64,000 bases of DNA. It comes from PALSA-350 sp963830325 (GTDB lineage Bacteria > Acidobacteriota > Terriglobia > Terriglobales > Acidobacteriaceae). A program made the position numbers and the translations under genes. This document shows, in pieces, positions 25,549 through 35,219 of this stretch (the first letter of the stretch is position 1; each line of letters starts with the position of its first letter). The stretch covers positions 558,001 to 622,000 of the forward strand of contig CAWHMV010000008.1 of NCBI GenBank assembly GCA_963830325.1, given 5' to 3'. The notes under the pieces were generated by a model. It did not search any database, was not told the origin of the DNA, and worked only from the letters and a program-made list of their open reading frames with translations.

Positions 25549-26880
25549 CTACGGGTCAATAATCGTGCGATCCCAAACCGCCGATCCCTGCGTATGATAC
25601 CGGCCCAGCCCAGTCCAATCTTCGCGCGTGATCCCGTTCAGATCCCACACCACCCGTCCATCACGCACCGTCAGCTCGCAAATCAGCTTCTCATCGCCCG
25701 CCATGCGTGCACCGTACGTATCGACAAACCCAAAATGTCCCTTCTCCAAATGCAGCACGGCGACATCCGCATCTGACCCCACCGAAAGATTCCCCAACTC
25801 ATCGTGCTTAATCTCATGCGCCGGGTTTGACGTAGACATCCGGATCACATCCGCAAGCGAAACGCCCAAATTAAGAAACTTCGACATCACATTCAGCATG
25901 TCTTTCATACCTGCATTCATGCTGTCGCTATGGAGATCCGTCGAAATCGAATCCGGAACAAACCGTTGTTGGACCGCGGGCGCCGCCTGGCGAAAAATAA
26001 AGCTACCGCCACCGTGACCAACATCAAAAATAACGCCGCGCTTCTTTGCCGCGAAAAGGTAACGCCGAACTCTACCCTGTGCATCCAGCATCGGAACATC
26101 ATCCAGGTACATGTGCGTGGAGATATCCCCAGGCCGCAATTTCTTCGACACCAATTCTTCATAAGGCCGCTCCGGGCGGAACGTTCCGAAGTCGACCATC
26201 ACCGGAATGTTGGCGATAGTCCCCGCTTCCACCGCGCGCTCCACCGGCGTCCATTCCGGCCCATCATAGTGAGCCGTCTTGATGCCCACGATCACCTGCG
26301 GATATTTCAGCGCCTGTGCCGCGGCTGCCTGGGCATCCATCTCGCTCAAATCCTGTTCGTACTTCGGACGCATACCGCTGCCGACAATATTGATAAAGGC
26401 AAGGATGCGGGTAATGGATCGATCGATCACCCGATCCTTGAAGTCCGGAAAGTTTTTCCAACCCGAACTGCCTGCGTCTACGCCTGTCGTCACGCCGCTG
26501 CGGAGGGTAAAACCATCCGGATACACACTGTGGTCGCCGGCATATGCGCGCCGTTCGCCCGTGCCTGCATACACATGTACGTGGATGTCCACCAGGCCAG
26601 GTGTGACATAGAGACCGGAAACATCGACCACCTTCGCGCCCGGTCCCGCTTGAATATGCTCCGCTACCTCAGCAATCTTGTGGTTCTTGATCGCGATGTC
26701 GCGAACCGCGTCAATCCCGTTTTTCGGGTCGATGACGTGGCCACCCTTCAGAACCAGGTCATAAGACGATTGACCTTGAAGCACCACCGAAGGCAGAAAG
26801 GTAACCAGGAGAAAAAGCCTGAGTAGATGCGAGGGCCCAGTCGAGCGATCTCGTCCTTGAACAACGTGCCACAAATTCAC
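25549..26880 (-). CDS. Exported amidohydrolase/deacetylase family metallohydrolase
   Basis: A 443-aa amidohydrolase of the COG3964 type (relatives EF_0837 and Atu3266), a metal-dependent deacetylase or amidase. Metal-site motifs are VDIHVHVY (HxH near the N-terminus), GIKTAHYDG, DVGHGGGSF and SISTDLHSDS (final Asp). The terminal GSDADVAVLHL is typical of the family. The start is uncertain: GTG at 26880 with GAGGGG 10 nt upstream gives a signal segment LLRLFLLVTFLPSVVLQG; the frame is open further to 26991. In other bacteria this family sits next to SelA-like PLP enzymes, as it does here, facing the tandem pair across family B copy 3. A two-step pathway (deacylation, then ammonia elimination) is inferred. 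Confidence 0.82.
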   Translation of the reverse strand: MNLWHVVQGRDRSTGPSHLLRLFLLVTFLPSVVLQGQSSYDLVLKGGHVIDPKNGIDAVRDIAIKNHKIAEVAEHIQAGPGAKVVDVSGLYVTPGLVDIHVHVYAGTGERRAYAGDHSVYPDGFTLRSGVTTGVDAGSSGWKNFPDFKDRVIDRSITRILAFINIVGSGMRPKYEQDLSEMDAQAAAAQALKYPQVIVGIKTAHYDGPEWTPVERAVEAGTIANIPVMVDFGTFRPERPYEELVSKKLRPGDISTHMYLDDVPMLDAQGRVRRYLFAAKKRGVIFDVGHGGGSFIFRQAAPAVQQRFVPDSISTDLHSDSMNAGMKDMLNVMSKFLNLGVSLADVIRMSTSNPAHEIKHDELGNLSVGSDADVAVLHLEKGHFGFVDTYGARMAGDEKLICELTVRDGRVVWDLNGITREDWTGLGRYHTQGSAVWDRTIIDP

Positions 26881-27002
26881 AATAAGGTATCCCCTCAAAC
26901 GACGTAACGCAGCTCTTGTCGGCGCATGAAGTAGCCATGGGGCCACAAAAGCACAGCCGCTGTAACTCTCAGCGGCCGTGTGGAGTAACAATGAGCGCGT
27001 GG

Positions 27003-30000
27003 CTAGAAGACTATCTTTCCTGCAAGCTGAAGCACGCGCGCGCTGCTGCCGGAGCTGTTCTTCTGGGTCTGGTAAAAGGTTCCAAAATCACCCCAGGTGG
27101 TTGAATCATTCGGGTCCCAGCCACCCTGCATGTCCGAGTTCGGGTTATATAAGTTAGGGTGATTGAAAACGTTCTGAGCCTCGGCACGGAATTGGAACTT
27201 CAACCTCTCCCAAATCCCGAACTCCTTGAAGATCGATGCATTCACATTTGCAAAGCCGGGGCCGTAGAGCGGGTTTCGGTGTCCAGTACCAAAGGTAAAC
27301 TGCGCCGGGTATGCAAATGCCGAACCATCGATGCAGGCGCCACCCGGGTTGCTTATGTAGTACTTGGTGGTGCAATGAGCAGAAGGCAAATGTACCCAAT
27401 TGGGCCTTTGCACATTTCCGTTCGGTTGGCTGACGTTGGCCTGATCGTCATCAAGATAGACGTTATAGGGAAGGCCGGTCTGCAGGGTTACGATGGCGTT
27501 CACCTGCCACCCGCCCAATGTGTTCTGCATCAGATAGGAGCCGCCGAACTTGGGCAGATCATAGGTGGCAATGCCAACAAAGCGATTACGGATGTCCCAG
27601 TTCGAGCTCGCGTAATCCAGGTTGATGTTGTATTGATCCATCGTGGTGCCGCCATTGTTTGAGTTATCCGAGAGGTCCAGATCGTGTGACCAGGTGTAAC
27701 TCGCCTGGCCGGATAACCCATGCGTCGTACGCTGGCGAAGAATAGCCGTGAAACCGTTGTAGTGGGAATATTCGTCGTTCTGGATGGTGCGGATTCTGCC
27801 GAAGAGTTGGTTCGGGCGGCGTCCGTTGATGTCTCCTACAGGACCACCGGGCTGGGGCGAGTTGTTATAGAAATCCCGGTCAAGATGGATGGCATGAGAT
27901 CCGATGTACTGCAACTCCGTGCCGGCGCCTTTCCACAACTCCTGCCCCCAGGACAGGTTCCATTGATAAAGCTCCTGAGTCGGCAGGTTTGGACCCATCG
28001 TGACCGCATTCACATAGGTGCCGGGAATGCCCGCCATGGGAGAACCTGAGCCGGCGCCGGGAGTGGGACTGGCGAAGGTCAAAAGACTGGTCGCTTGGCC
28101 GTTGTACGCGACAGAGGCGGAAAGCGGATAATTCTGGGTGGTCAGAGTATAGGTATTCAGCTGGTTGGCGTTCCAGTAGATGCCAAAGCCGCCGCGGAGC
28201 ACGGTTGTTTCCGTGGCCCGATAAGCAAAGCCAAGCCGCGGCGCCCAATTGTTGTGGGTTGGATTGATGAACTTGAAGCCCGGTGTCGGCTTAAATTCCG
28301 CAGGTGTCGTTGCGGTGGTTGCCGGAATGAGAGCGGTATCGGTCGCATTCAAAATCCGGGTGTAGCCATTCAGACTGTAGGGCACCGTCGGCAATTCATA
28401 GCGCAAGCCATAATTTAACGTGAGCTTCGGAAGCACCTGCCAGTTATCCAGCACGAAGAATCCATCCCGCCATTCACCAATCGATCCCTTAGTGGGGAAA
28501 ACCGGAGTCGTAGACGACTGAGCCAGCCCCAAAACGAAATCGGCTGCACCGTAGCCCGTGCTGGTATAGCCCGAATCCGCGCTGCCCGGGGTGCCGTTAA
28601 AGTTAAACAGGCCGCGCGCATCGTTCGCCGCTTCCCGCCCGATGGTGAGTTTCCGCAGCTCGAGGCCGGCCATGATATTGTGCCGTCCGCGGGTGTAGCT
28701 CAACTCGTCGTAACCGTCGATGGTTCGATCGTCCTGATACCAGTTGGCGCCCGTGTTTCCTAATGTCGGACCATTGTTGTTGCCCAGGACGTCTACATAG
28801 ACGGACGGTATTCCAGGGTTGCCGTACAAGGTGTCGGAATTAAAGCCAGGGATTCCCAGCGCCGTACCGGCGTCTTTTGGCCCGTTGACAGCAAAATAGT
28901 CAAGGTTGTTGGACAGAACTGTATTCAGGCCGATGCGGAAATCATTCACCAGGCTTGGCCTGAGGATATGCGTATAACCAACGGCGTAGTTTCGCGAGTG
29001 CGTGGGCCCGAACGACGCGTTGGTGGGAAAGTTAGAGCCGTTGTCGATCGTAATATTCTGCCAGTGATAACGGAAATATAGCCGGTCCTTGTCGCCTATA
29101 TTTTCGTCCACGCGATCGAGCGTCTGCGTAATCACTATGTTGTTGGGAAAGCTGTTTTGCAAATTGTTTTGCACGCCGCTGAGGTTGGCCGACGGCATAT
29201 ATGCCTCCAACTTCGTCGAGATCATGGCCGACGGACTACTCAACTCTGAAGCCGGAATCTGATTGTTGGGATAAAGCAGGCCGGTGAACGGGTCGGTAAT
29301 CGGCACTCCGATCGCGGAGAAATCTCCTGCCCTCTCCGCCGACGTAAGCGTCGATGCAATGCCCGTAGACTCCGACACCTGGTTGAGTTTCTCCCATGAA
29401 GCGAAGAAGAATGTTTTGTTCTTGCCATTGTAGAGTTTTGGAAAATAGACCGGCCCGCCCAGGTCGAATCCGTATTGGTTGTAGTGGTTGATCGGCTTGG
29501 GAGCGCCTGGTTGATCGAAGAAATCGTGGGCATTCAGGGCCGTGTTCTGAATGTAGTCGTAGACCGCTCCATGCAAATCATTGGTTCCCGACTTGCTGAC
29601 CAGGTTGACGTGTAGTCCCAGGTAAGAACCGTACTGTGCCGGATAATTCCCAGTTTGCATTTGCACTTCGGAAATCATGTCCGAGCTTGGACGTGCCGGC
29701 GCTGTGGTGATCAGGTTATTCATGATCGAAACACCGTCGAGCGTCATACTGCTCTGAATCTCACGTTGGCCTGCACCAATGAAGTCCTCTCCTGGCGGCA
29801 CGTTGTTGTAGCCGGAAGAAGGTCCGATGGTGACATTCGACGCGGTTGCGGCAATCTCCAGGGCGTTGTGCCCCATCAGCGGCAAATCCTGCACCGCCTT
29901 GGTATCGAAGGTTTCGCCTATCGTGGCGTCATCAGTTTGTATCGGTGGGGTAGAGGCCGAAACCGTAACAGTCTGAGTCTCAGATCCAGCCTTGAGCGAG

Positions 30001-30320
30001 AAATCCGTGCGTACTGCCTGATCGATCGGCACGATGGTGCCCGTCTTCGTCAACTTGCTGAAGCTTGTCTGCTCAACTGTGATGTCGTAGGTGCCTGGCG
30101 GAATGAACTTGATTGAATAGTAGCCCTGCGCGTTGGTCGTACCCGGGTAAACCACCCCGGTTGATTCCTCCACGGCCGTCACCTTGGCTCCGACCACAGC
30201 GCTGCCGGACGAATCCAGCACCGTTCCCACCAGGGCGGTATTATTGGCAACCTGAGCCTGCGTAAAAGTAGCAAAAGCGAACATGATCAGGACTGGACAG
30301 AGGATAAGTAGATGTTTCAT
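27003..30320 (-). CDS. Oar-like TonB-dependent receptor with carboxypeptidase-regulatory domain
   Basis: A 1105-aa outer-membrane receptor typical of Acidobacteria. It has a signal peptide (residues about 1-22), a carboxypeptidase-regulatory beta-sandwich (NNTALVGTVLDSSGSAVVGA to about residue 115), a plug (VQDLPLMGHNALE, LDGVSIMNN) and a large barrel including YGFDLGGPVYFPK, KTFFFASWE, FRAEAQNVFNHPN and a terminal LAGKIVF. GGGAG precedes the ATG by 9 nt. The ligand is unknown; size and neighbours suggest oligosaccharide or glycopeptide uptake. A related receptor is present only as a pseudogene at 21123-21834. Transcription reads away from the two-component system. Confidence 0.93.
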   Translation of the reverse strand: MKHLLILCPVLIMFAFATFTQAQVANNTALVGTVLDSSGSAVVGAKVTAVEESTGVVYPGTTNAQGYYSIKFIPPGTYDITVEQTSFSKLTKTGTIVPIDQAVRTDFSLKAGSETQTVTVSASTPPIQTDDATIGETFDTKAVQDLPLMGHNALEIAATASNVTIGPSSGYNNVPPGEDFIGAGQREIQSSMTLDGVSIMNNLITTAPARPSSDMISEVQMQTGNYPAQYGSYLGLHVNLVSKSGTNDLHGAVYDYIQNTALNAHDFFDQPGAPKPINHYNQYGFDLGGPVYFPKLYNGKNKTFFFASWEKLNQVSESTGIASTLTSAERAGDFSAIGVPITDPFTGLLYPNNQIPASELSSPSAMISTKLEAYMPSANLSGVQNNLQNSFPNNIVITQTLDRVDENIGDKDRLYFRYHWQNITIDNGSNFPTNASFGPTHSRNYAVGYTHILRPSLVNDFRIGLNTVLSNNLDYFAVNGPKDAGTALGIPGFNSDTLYGNPGIPSVYVDVLGNNNGPTLGNTGANWYQDDRTIDGYDELSYTRGRHNIMAGLELRKLTIGREAANDARGLFNFNGTPGSADSGYTSTGYGAADFVLGLAQSSTTPVFPTKGSIGEWRDGFFVLDNWQVLPKLTLNYGLRYELPTVPYSLNGYTRILNATDTALIPATTATTPAEFKPTPGFKFINPTHNNWAPRLGFAYRATETTVLRGGFGIYWNANQLNTYTLTTQNYPLSASVAYNGQATSLLTFASPTPGAGSGSPMAGIPGTYVNAVTMGPNLPTQELYQWNLSWGQELWKGAGTELQYIGSHAIHLDRDFYNNSPQPGGPVGDINGRRPNQLFGRIRTIQNDEYSHYNGFTAILRQRTTHGLSGQASYTWSHDLDLSDNSNNGGTTMDQYNINLDYASSNWDIRNRFVGIATYDLPKFGGSYLMQNTLGGWQVNAIVTLQTGLPYNVYLDDDQANVSQPNGNVQRPNWVHLPSAHCTTKYYISNPGGACIDGSAFAYPAQFTFGTGHRNPLYGPGFANVNASIFKEFGIWERLKFQFRAEAQNVFNHPNLYNPNSDMQGGWDPNDSTTWGDFGTFYQTQKNSSGSSARVLQLAGKIVF

Positions 30321-30675
30321 TCTCTTGAGCTCCCTTCAAGTTAGGACGCAAACGAATCCGCGCCCGGTGGGAAACTTATGATCTATGCAGCGCTTTCGCC
30401 CTGCGAGTATGTCAAACGAACTAGGCCTGCCTAAACGGAACCATCATTGCGCTCACCCCTCCAGAAGGAGGGCCCCACGCCGTCAAAAGTAGCCGGTGAA
30501 CCAAATTGGAGAGTCAGATCCGGGTCCGGGTATCAACAGCGTGGGGGGTTCGCGGTGCAAGGATTAATCAGCATTTCACTACAGGAACAACAAGCTGTCA
30601 TCAGGCTGCAGCCATGCCCGGATATAGGGCAATTGACCTATAGGGGACACGTGAGAACCGACCATCATGAGATTG
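30321..30675. other. Upstream region of the TonB receptor, no gene
   Basis: This stretch should contain the receptor promoter. The short open frames in it lack family features or ribosome-binding sites. No clear sigma-70 boxes, riboswitch or strong hairpin was recognised. Confidence 0.5.
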
Positions 30676-30919
30676 AGTCCCGCAGGGACGGCTGAACTTA
30701 GCCCAGGACGCAGTCCTGGGTTAGCATGCGCGCTTGAAAAGTCCCGTAGGGACGACTGGAAGCTATCGGATCGAGAATTCTCAATCGCGGATATTTTAGA
30801 TCGAGGTGCTCTGGGGATCGCGTCCAGGTAATTTCCAGTCGTCCCTGCGGGACTTTTCATCCCTCGAATTTCTACCCAGGACTACGTCCTGGGCTAAGGT
30901 CAGTCGTCCCTGCGGGACT
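30676..30919. repeat. Family B nested palindromic repeat, copy 4
   Basis: A 244-bp body starting AGTCCCGCAGGGACGGCTGA and ending with its inverted counterpart CAGTCGTCCCTGCGGGACT. Inside are CCCAGGACGCAGTCCTGGG and a longer core with GGATCGAGAATTCTCAATCG. The linker GTTAGCATGCGCGCTTG and core are the reverse complement of copy 2, so copies 2 and 4 form a second subfamily present in both orientations. It lies 35 bp from the 3' end of the response-regulator gene. Confidence 0.9.
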
Positions 30920-30954
30920 AAACGCTGCCGTGCAGTGGACTTGTTCGTGGGACG

Positions 30955-31575
30955 CTATTCCCAATGCACCAGCCCGCGTTGGATCGCGCAAATGGCAGCC
31001 TGTGTCCGGTCACGAACGCCCATCTTATCCAGCACGCTGCTCACATGGATGCGCACCGTTTTCTCGGCAATGCCCAACTGCTGAGCAATATCGCGGTTGT
31101 TCTGCCCGCGCGTAATACAGGTAAGTACTTCGTGCTCGCGGGGAGTCAGCGCCACCAGAGAGGTCCGTTCTGCCAGGCGGTCGCGCGCGATCGGCGGAAG
31201 ATACCGCAGGCCCTTGTGCACGGTAACAATGGCTTCCACTAGCTCCTCTCCACTTGCGTTCTTGTTCAAGTAGGCCATGGCACCGTTGCGGATGGCGCGA
31301 TAGATATCCTCGCTGCCCTCGTAGTTACTAAGAACTGCAATCCTGGCAGTCTTACATAATTTGCGGATGGCTCTAATCGCATCAAACCCGCTAAGGCCCG
31401 GCAAGCGGAGATCCATCACGGTAACGTCCGGTGCACACTGACGATACATCTCGACGCCGCTGGCTCCGTCGCTAGCCTCGGCCACCAGTGAGATGTCGCC
31501 GCGCCCGTTCAAGACCGAGCGCAAGGCCATGCGCGCAAGGAAATGATCTTCGATCAAAAGCACCCTGATAGACAT
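30955..31575 (-). CDS. NarL/LuxR-family response regulator
   Basis: A 206-aa DNA-binding response regulator. The receiver domain starts MSIRVLLIEDH and has the phosphoacceptor Asp55 in VTVMDLRLPG and the later Lys in LNKNASG. The C-terminal LuxR-type HTH is LTPREHEVLTCITRGQNNRD followed by IAQQLGIAEKTVRIHVSSVL. AGGAGG lies 8 nt before the ATG, inside the end of the kinase gene, and the two genes are separated by 4 nt (TGA CGCA ATG), so they are coupled. Its targets are unknown; the TonB receptor downstream or nearby glycosidase genes are candidates. Confidence 0.92.
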   Translation of the reverse strand: MSIRVLLIEDHFLARMALRSVLNGRGDISLVAEASDGASGVEMYRQCAPDVTVMDLRLPGLSGFDAIRAIRKLCKTARIAVLSNYEGSEDIYRAIRNGAMAYLNKNASGEELVEAIVTVHKGLRYLPPIARDRLAERTSLVALTPREHEVLTCITRGQNNRDIAQQLGIAEKTVRIHVSSVLDKMGVRDRTQAAICAIQRGLVHWE

Positions 31576-31579
31576 TGCG

Positions 31580-34500
31580 TCATCCTCCTTGCATTTGCAT
31601 GCGAAAGGGCACATGGACCAGGATCTCGGTGCCATTGCCGGCTGATGTCTCTACCCGAAGACTCCCACCGAGCTTGCGGGCACGTTCCTCCATCACGGGG
31701 ATCCCAAAGTGCCCGTACAGCGCAGCAAGCTTGTCGGATGCTCGAAAGCCACGTCCATCATCCTTGACCGATAAGCTGAGCGAGTCCGCATGGTATTGCA
31801 GGTGCACGGAGATGATGCTCGGCACTGCATGACGGAGAGCATTGGTGACAGCCTCCTGCCCGATGCAGACCAGATGATGCACGGAGCCGGGAGCCAGTGG
31901 CATTTCCTGCCCTTCCACCTCCAGCCGCATATCGACCCCCTCCTTCGCACTCAAGGGTTTCAACGCGTTCGACAAGGCACTCGAGAGCGGTCCCGTCGCC
32001 TCCTCATTTTCCCGCAAGTCCCAAAGGATCCTGCGGGCCTCCGCCTGGCAGTGCCGAACCATGTTTCTTGCCAGCTCACAAGCCTTCGCTGCCGCGCTCG
32101 TCTCGCTCCCCAATAGACGTGCCGTAGCTTCCATCTGCCATGCGATCGCAGCAAAGCCCGCCATCAATGTGTCGTGCCACTCCCTGGCAATGCGATTGCG
32201 TTCTTCGAGCACTACGCCCAGCTCTCCCTTGGCCCGAGCCAGCTTCCAACGGAACAACCGCACCGCGGCCACCGCGGCGGCAACGCACAGCAGCGCGTAA
32301 AACCACCAGGCCTGATAGAAATACGGCCGCTGATAAACAGCCACGCTGGCTACCTCATCGTTCCACGCCGAACCGGCATTGCGCGCGTCCACCAGAAATC
32401 GAAAATGCCCGGGAGGAAGTTTTCGATAGTGTGCGCCTCTGGATCGGGTCACCGTCCAGTCCCGGTCATACCCATCCAGCTTGTAGCGAAATTCCATCTG
32501 GGCCGGATTCGCCAGATTTTGCGAATTGAACTGAAAAACCAGATCTTCCAGGCCCGGCGATAACTCCAAACGGTTGTTCACTTGCACGCTGGCATCGTCC
32601 AATAAGGCCCCGGTTAACTCCGCCGGGTGAGCGGCCGGGGGAACCGCCCCCTCGGGATCGGTATGAACCAAGCCCTTGGCAGTAGCAAACCACAGCGTGC
32701 CATCCTTCGCCCGCGTAGAGTTTGGCTGCGCTACTCCGAGACACTCGCTGCTGGGCATGCCGTCAGCCTTACCCAGCAGCACGTAATCCAGCGTCTTTCT
32801 CTTCTGCGCTGCCAGTTCTTCCAGTTGCTGTCGCTGCACTCGGACGATACCGCGAGAAGTGGCCATCCACAGAAATCCCTGACCGTCATCGAGCACGGAG
32901 AAAACTGTGTAGCCCACCATGCCGTTTGTCGTGTCCAGGTGAACAGGGTGGTCGCCCTTGAGCCAGTCAAGACCACCGCCTTTGGTGCCCACCCATACAT
33001 TCCTGGCGTTGTCGATCGAGATAGACAACACATAGGGATGAGAAAGCCCTTCCACCATGCGGACCCCATCACCCACCACGCGATACAGTCCCGCGGACGT
33101 GCCCACCAGAATCGAACCATCGTCACTCTGCGCCAGACAGGTGATCAGTTTGTCTTTCAGCAGGAGAACGCCTTTGTTCTTTGCTGGAACTCCGTCTGCG
33201 TAGTACAGCAATCCGGTGTACGTACCCACCCAAAAGCCGCCCTCCTTATCGCTGAGCAAGGCGCTTACCGCATCGGTGAGCGTTTCCCGGCCGAGCAGAA
33301 TGTGCTCGAAGGCAGCCCCGTCGTAGCGGAACAGTCCATTGAACCACGTGCCGATCCAGACGTTGCCGGCGGCGTCTTCCGCGAGTGTTCGAATCGCCGA
33401 CGAATCTCCCGATGAAAGTTCGTGTCGAAATCGTCCCTGTTTGAGCGGGAACAATCCGCTACCCCAGGTCCCAATCCACAAGTAACCGTCGTGATCCTGG
33501 AGAATCGCGGCAGGCTGCGCCTCGCGCAGTTCTCGTGGCTCATCGCGCAACGGAATCAGCGTCGCTATGCGCCAGCGAGCGAGGCCTCCACTGGAGAGGC
33601 CAACCCACAGGTTGTGCTCATCGTCTTCGAAGAGTGAGCGCACAAAGTCGTCGGCCAGGCCATCCTTGGTTGACCAGCACGAAAACTTCGATCCTGAAAC
33701 TCGGCAAAGTCCCTGGGTGCGCGTACCGACCCACATGTTGCCCTGGTAGTCGCCAACCAACGCTGTAACCTCGTATCTGAATCCTGGCACCTCATCCTGC
33801 GTATATTCCTCGGTGCCTTTACCTGCAGAAGGTGTCAGGCGCACCAGCCCATCACGCAGGCCGACCCAGAGCACGCCGCGGCGGTCATAATAAATTCCGA
33901 CCGCGTCGCCCGTCGTCTTGTGGTGCAACTGATGGTGTTCCAGAATATGGGTATGCACGCCCCGCGCCGTGAGATGAAACACTCCGTCGGAGGTGAGCAC
34001 GAAGACGCCCCCACGCCCATCTTCGGCAAACGGCGTCGTGATATCGCCCGAGACCGGGCCGAGTTGATCGAGCAGCTCGACGGATTGCGTTCCACCGTGG
34101 ACCTTGATCCGTTCGATGCCATCGTGGGTAGCCGCCCAGATAGTGCCGGTCGCGTCCTCGAACAAGCCGCGAATGCGCTCCTGATAAAACCCTGCCTGCT
34201 CACTGACGTTCACTGCCGTGCCCGCGGTCTGCCGGATGATTCCCCGGTCGTCTGTACCGATCCATAGATCGCCGCTACGGCTTAGCAGCAGGGAATTCAC
34301 GGGCTCGCTGGCAGCGGGGTCTTTTGCGTCTACGCGAATCGGGCTAAACCGCAAACCATCAAACGACGCAACACCACCATACGTCGCGATCAACAATCGG
34401 CCGCCCGGCACCTGGGTAATCGCGCGCAGCTCACTCTGCGGCAAGCCATCCTCCACCTGCCACTCCTGCTTTTGATACTCAGAAAGCCGCACTGTAGCGG

Positions 34501-34606
34501 AAACAGCCGGCAAACAGCAACAAGGGCCCAGCACAAGAAGCACGACCCAGCCTGACAGGCTGCGCCGTTCGCGAGGTAAGCGCATGGCAATGTTCTTATG
34601 AGCCAT
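31580..34606 (-). CDS. Propeller-type sensor histidine kinase (Reg_prop/Y_Y_Y/HisKA_3)
   Basis: A 1008-aa membrane sensor kinase. A signal/anchor (about residues 20-38) is followed by 14 or so two-component regulator-propeller repeats (WIGT, WVGT and LWIGTWGSGL patterns to about residue 640), a Y_Y_Y beta domain (MEFRYKLDGYDRDWTV), a TM segment (AWWFYALLCVAAAVAAVRLF), the HisKA_3 box RIAREWHDTL with phosphorylated His811, and an HATPase domain (QEAVTNALRHA, DDGRGF, GHFGIPVMEERA). The propeller is periplasmic. Relatives in Bacteroidetes sense polysaccharide fragments, but those are often fused to a regulator, whereas here the regulator is a separate coupled gene. A second in-frame ATG at 34585 is possible. 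Confidence 0.93.
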   Translation of the reverse strand: MAHKNIAMRLPRERRSLSGWVVLLVLGPCCCLPAVSATVRLSEYQKQEWQVEDGLPQSELRAITQVPGGRLLIATYGGVASFDGLRFSPIRVDAKDPAASEPVNSLLLSRSGDLWIGTDDRGIIRQTAGTAVNVSEQAGFYQERIRGLFEDATGTIWAATHDGIERIKVHGGTQSVELLDQLGPVSGDITTPFAEDGRGGVFVLTSDGVFHLTARGVHTHILEHHQLHHKTTGDAVGIYYDRRGVLWVGLRDGLVRLTPSAGKGTEEYTQDEVPGFRYEVTALVGDYQGNMWVGTRTQGLCRVSGSKFSCWSTKDGLADDFVRSLFEDDEHNLWVGLSSGGLARWRIATLIPLRDEPRELREAQPAAILQDHDGYLWIGTWGSGLFPLKQGRFRHELSSGDSSAIRTLAEDAAGNVWIGTWFNGLFRYDGAAFEHILLGRETLTDAVSALLSDKEGGFWVGTYTGLLYYADGVPAKNKGVLLLKDKLITCLAQSDDGSILVGTSAGLYRVVGDGVRMVEGLSHPYVLSISIDNARNVWVGTKGGGLDWLKGDHPVHLDTTNGMVGYTVFSVLDDGQGFLWMATSRGIVRVQRQQLEELAAQKRKTLDYVLLGKADGMPSSECLGVAQPNSTRAKDGTLWFATAKGLVHTDPEGAVPPAAHPAELTGALLDDASVQVNNRLELSPGLEDLVFQFNSQNLANPAQMEFRYKLDGYDRDWTVTRSRGAHYRKLPPGHFRFLVDARNAGSAWNDEVASVAVYQRPYFYQAWWFYALLCVAAAVAAVRLFRWKLARAKGELGVVLEERNRIAREWHDTLMAGFAAIAWQMEATARLLGSETSAAAKACELARNMVRHCQAEARRILWDLRENEEATGPLSSALSNALKPLSAKEGVDMRLEVEGQEMPLAPGSVHHLVCIGQEAVTNALRHAVPSIISVHLQYHADSLSLSVKDDGRGFRASDKLAALYGHFGIPVMEERARKLGGSLRVETSAGNGTEILVHVPFRMQMQGG

Positions 34607-35219
34607 AGGAAAATAACCGAGGGATGGCTTTACCCCATCACAACCGCGCCTGCTTATGCAACTTATTTCTGAAAGTAGACTGGATCAAGGGCATGGCTTC
34701 AGCCGTGCGACAAGGCTGGACCGATGAGGGCTTTTAGCGCCTAAGGTAAATCTTTTCCGATCTCTTGATTGCTGAATGGCTTCGACGCTGCAAACCCAAC
34801 CACACCCCGCATCCCACAGGTCTCGGAGGCGCGCGCAGTCAGAAGCGTTGAGCGCATCGGGTTGGTTGGGTAGACTGCGGGTGGAAGTATGCGCCTTAAG
34901 CGCCCTATGCGCCCTTTGTGTGGAAGTGTGCGCCTTAAGCGCCCTTTGTGTGGAAGTGTGCGCCTTAAGCGCCCTATGCGCCGTAAGGGTCGGTAGAGCA
35001 GATTTTGTTCGCACGCGTACCGCTCAAAGCGTACCTCAGGGGCTAAAGCCCTCATTGGCTACACCCCGTACGGCCCGACTAAAGTCGTGCCCTGATACAA
35101 AACATGAGAGCCGTGACTCGGGAAAATTCACACGTTCCCATGCAGACTCTAAAGCGGCTTCGCGAGAATCTGCCCGTTCGGAAGACAGTCCCGCAGGGAC
35201 TCGATGGCGAGATGGTCGT
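34607..35219. repeat. Intergenic gap with family C repeats and short tandem repeats
   Basis: No gene is supported here. It contains GGCATGGCTTCAGCCGTGCG (near 34692), three imperfect copies of a 30-37 bp unit built on GTGGAAGTGTGCGCCTTAAG (34880-34916, 34917-34946, 34947-34983), a family C block with GTACCTCAGGGGCTAAAGCC and GGCCCGACTAAAGTCGTGCC (35030-35102) nearly identical to one at 15413-15480, and a lone family B palindrome AGTCCCGCAGGGACT at 35187-35201. Confidence 0.8.

Noticed and set aside
30447..30695. 82-aa plus-strand ORF upstream of the TonB receptor
   Set aside because: It runs into family B copy 4 and shows no family features or start signal.
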